Of a stretch of DNA of 64,000 nucleotides, positions 61,519-64,000 are shown in pieces. Below the pieces are notes generated by a model. It was not told the DNA's origin. It searched no databases and saw only the letters and a list, made by a program, of their open reading frames with translations. Numbering within the stretch: the first letter of the stretch is position 1; each line of letters begins with the position of its first letter. The stretch is taken from the NCBI GenBank assembly GCA_033002965.1, contig JAURVB010014134.1:95562-159561 (forward strand), read 5' to 3'. This DNA comes from Piper betle (Eukaryota > Streptophyta > Magnoliopsida > Piperales > Piperaceae). A program made the translations under genes and the position numbers.

Positions 61519-62900
61519 TAAATAAATGTCGCCCTGATTGCCCCTCAAATCAAGTTGACTCGAACCTATATATTACTCATAATTATATTCACTTGTGATC
61601 ATAAAAATATAATTAATATGATTAAAAAAATGAAGGATGATCTTATGTAGAAAAAAAATGTAAGGTTTTAAGGATTGAATATTTTATTTGGGGTGCAAAT
61701 TAAGAAATTAAGATTTTTCTAAAAATAAAAAATTACAGTGAAAATTATATCATATAAAGGTGCAAATTACTTGAAATCAATCCGGCTTTAAAGGCCCGCC
61801 TGATTGATATTTAGTAGTTTTTTTGGCCAAACCTGTCAAATTAATCTTACTTTACTCAAACCCAACACATTTGTCTTCAAATTTACTTAAACTTAACATA
61901 TAAGCGTAAATAGGCCAGGGCTAATTTTTTATTAAATCAAACTAAATGTTGAATTGAGTTTATATCCAAAGACAAATTGAAATGAAAGCCAAGTCTTAGC
62001 GTGCATCAAGGAGAGCTGCACAATCACTAAAGGGTTATTGTGTGAGGTACATTAAGTTCAACTATATTCAAACTCAATTATTTATCTTCAAATTAAAATC
62101 AAGCCTAATAAAATTTAAAATTAAAGTCAAACTCGAATCATCGAACTATGGACTTATTGATAGATTACATGAACACCGGGATTTGAGTCTGAAGATTTTA
62201 TTTATCATATTTGTATTTGATCTAAATTTGCCAAATTGATTAAAATAATAATAAATATTAACATAAAATAACAAAAACTAATAATAAATGCAATATTAAA
62301 TATTATTTTATAAACCATCACTCATTCAGATGGGCTCAGTCGAAGCCTGAATCTGATCTAAGTATTTTTAATTATATTATATATGATTGGGAATCTTGAA
62401 TATAAAGGGATCATCAAATTTACAACGCCTGCAGTATATTCAAGTCGAACATGGACATATGAGTGTGGTCGTTTGATTCGACGTCCGACGGACTTGGACC
62501 GAGTTCGAAGTTATCGAGCTACCGACCACCCTTCCCGCCAAGGAGCCCCGCCAAAACCCAAGCGGCCAAGCCCCGTAACCATCACTAGGGGTGGGCACGG
62601 ACGTCCGAATTGGTCCGACCGTCCGAAGTCCGAAGTATGTCCGACCGAATTTGGCCGACCGAATTCGACCGAATTAAAACAAACCAAACATGGACATTTA
62701 TTTGTCCGGCCGAATGACCGACCAAATGACCGATATTTTACATCAATAATATAATATTTTCAACATTTGTAAGGCTAATATTATAGTTTATAAAAATTTT
62801 AAAATGTAATATACAGTAAATTAATTAAGTTCATACATAAAATTGATATTTAATATCTTAAATAACAAAAAATGACATACATAGGATAAAAGTCACTCTT
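61519..62900. other. AT-rich spacer with hAT-like terminal sequence
   Basis: No gene is supported. At 62586-62600 the plus strand reads TAGGGGTGGGCACGG, the usual start of many plant hAT elements. An array of GTCCGA/CCGACCGAA words follows, to about 62740. The matching opposite end (TGCCCACCCCTA) was not found. The rest, especially 61560-62380, is plain AT-rich DNA. Confidence 0.45.
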
Positions 62901-63000
62901 ATTATAAGCCATAAATACTTTGAGAGTTAAGACCCAACAATCTCCTGTGTAAAATAACATAAAAAGATGACAAGTAAAGCCAATGATGAAACATTGAATC

Positions 63001-63727
63001 AACGGCGCCTTTGTAGTCACCAACAACCAAAGCACGCAGAATGTTAACATCTACCGTACTCTGTGATATTTCAGCAGAATCCTGCTGCACCAGTTCCCCA
63101 TTGGACTTTTCACTACTTTCAATAGGAAAGTCATCAGCAAGGGTCGAGACTGAGAAACCAGCTTTAGGGCTTTGCAGATTGTTAAAGAAATCATCCCCAT
63201 TGTCTGTTGAAAATGAAAGATCACCTCCACTCAGGTGTGTTTCTACAGTGCTTCCATCAAGATTAAGACCTTTGCTAATTTCCGGGCTAAGAACCTCTTC
63301 TACGTTTTCATTTGTTTCAGGTGGGGGCAAACTGAAACCTAAATGAACAAGCAACTTTGTTCTTGCTTCCCCATCATCTTCAAACATAACCTTCAAAAAT
63401 TTCCAAGTTTCTTGTTCTTCTTTTGAGTCTGCCTCTTGACCCTTCAGATCGCATAAACTTCTCATTGAAGGCTTCTCACCATTTTGAATAGCAGCCTCAA
63501 ATTCACTTGAGCGGCTTACTAAACTGGTTTCAGGCACTACAGTGTTCACATAAACCTACAAGAGAAACAGAGTTCATCAAAAACTCTCCATAAACAACCA
63601 AAAGAATATCCCATGGTAATTACCTCTGACTTGGATGGTGTAATAGAGTGGAATGAAACAAGCTTTCCTCCAAAACCAAAAGAGGCCCCTGCTGGGCGCT
63701 TCATCCACTTTGGAGCTCGCAAGTGAG
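63001..63727 (-). pseudogene. SEC31: SEC31 fragment, cut at its 3' side
   Basis: SEC31 forms the outer COPII coat with SEC13 for export from the ER. Two exons are visible on the minus strand. The first, 63727-63624, reads LRAPKWMKRPAGASFGFGGK then LVSFHS. The second runs from 63555 to about 63001 and holds SLVSRSSEFEAAIQNGEK, WKFLKVMFEDDGEARTKLL, DNGDDFFNNLQSPKA and RALVVGDYKGAV. Family proteins continue at once with a highly conserved NKMADALVIAHVGG-type block. Here the similarity ends after K-G-A-V-D-S, and the frame runs into unrelated codons to a stop at 62902. No later SEC31 exon exists before the eL24 gene 1.6 kb away. The gene extends upstream beyond the window edge. It is either a truncated duplicate or a locus cut by an insertion or rearrangement. 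Confidence 0.8.
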
Positions 63728-64000
63728 CTGGACAATAAATCATAATATGGAAAAAATAAAAATCCTTCAAATTGTATAGCTAATCAGCATGGATGTCTAA
63801 CCCATTTAATCCTTCAAAGTTTTACTATTGCCTAGTCCAATAAATAAAAGCCACAAGTTAATTACTAGAGATGATATTATAAAGAAAACAAAACAAAAGC
63901 AATAAATAATGACAAAACAAAAAATAATCCCTGGCATTTTATCACTAGACCAAGCCCAATTGATTTAAAGACTAGTACCACCAGTCGTGTCACCAGCTGT
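63728..64000 (-). other. Intron of the SEC31 fragment at the window edge
   Basis: The acceptor TGTCCAG directly before 63727 shows that the remaining bases to the window end are intron of the SEC31-like locus. The next upstream exon is not inside the window. The interval is AT-rich without other signals. Confidence 0.6.

Overview
This is nuclear DNA of a flowering plant. Genes are split by short GT-AG introns, intergenic DNA is AT-rich with long (TA)n runs, and every recognisable gene is a plant nuclear family. A non-grass monocot is my best guess, an inference only. The single-exon MATE gene and the 5' exons of the rhomboid and IQD genes are far richer in G+C than their surroundings, as in monocots, and the inserted plastid fragment carries a recognisable infA.

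Layout, left to right. The first 0.5 kb may be the 3' end of a gene outside the window. A seven-exon PEX11 (peroxisome division) gene follows on +. The next 4.7 kb of accessory DNA holds a 31-bp-arm hairpin, a (TA)n tract and a nuclear plastid insertion (rpl36-infA). An intronless MATE/DTX transporter lies at 10.7-12.3 kb (+). From 12.3 to 22.4 kb there is no convincing gene, but a degenerate TRIM-like retroelement sits near 16.2-16.6 kb. A BAG-family co-chaperone (-) is at 22.5-24.4 kb. A second foldback lies near 26.1 kb. A SEUSS-like (SLK) co-regulator (+, nine coding exons) converges on a BIG BROTHER-type RING-H2 E3 ligase (-).

A tiny two-exon PIG-Y gene (GPI-anchor synthesis, -) comes next. 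After it come a broken CYP87-like P450 (+), an IQD calmodulin-binding gene (+), a defective Ty1/copia element with two LTRs and a 5-bp target duplication (-), and a 5'-truncated, frameshifted QUA2/PMT-type methyltransferase remnant (+). The right part, all on -, holds a rhomboid protease gene with one apparent missing base, ribosomal protein eL24, and a SEC31 fragment that stops abruptly.

The genes are ordinary housekeeping or regulatory loci and do not form a pathway or cluster. The interest lies in broken copies and insertions: five loci show visible breaks (SLK 5' end, CYP87, PMT, rhomboid, SEC31) and there are several mobile-element traces. I found no convincing novel multi-gene system. 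Exon borders were placed by hand from GT-AG sites, reading phase and family similarity; UTRs are mostly not resolved.
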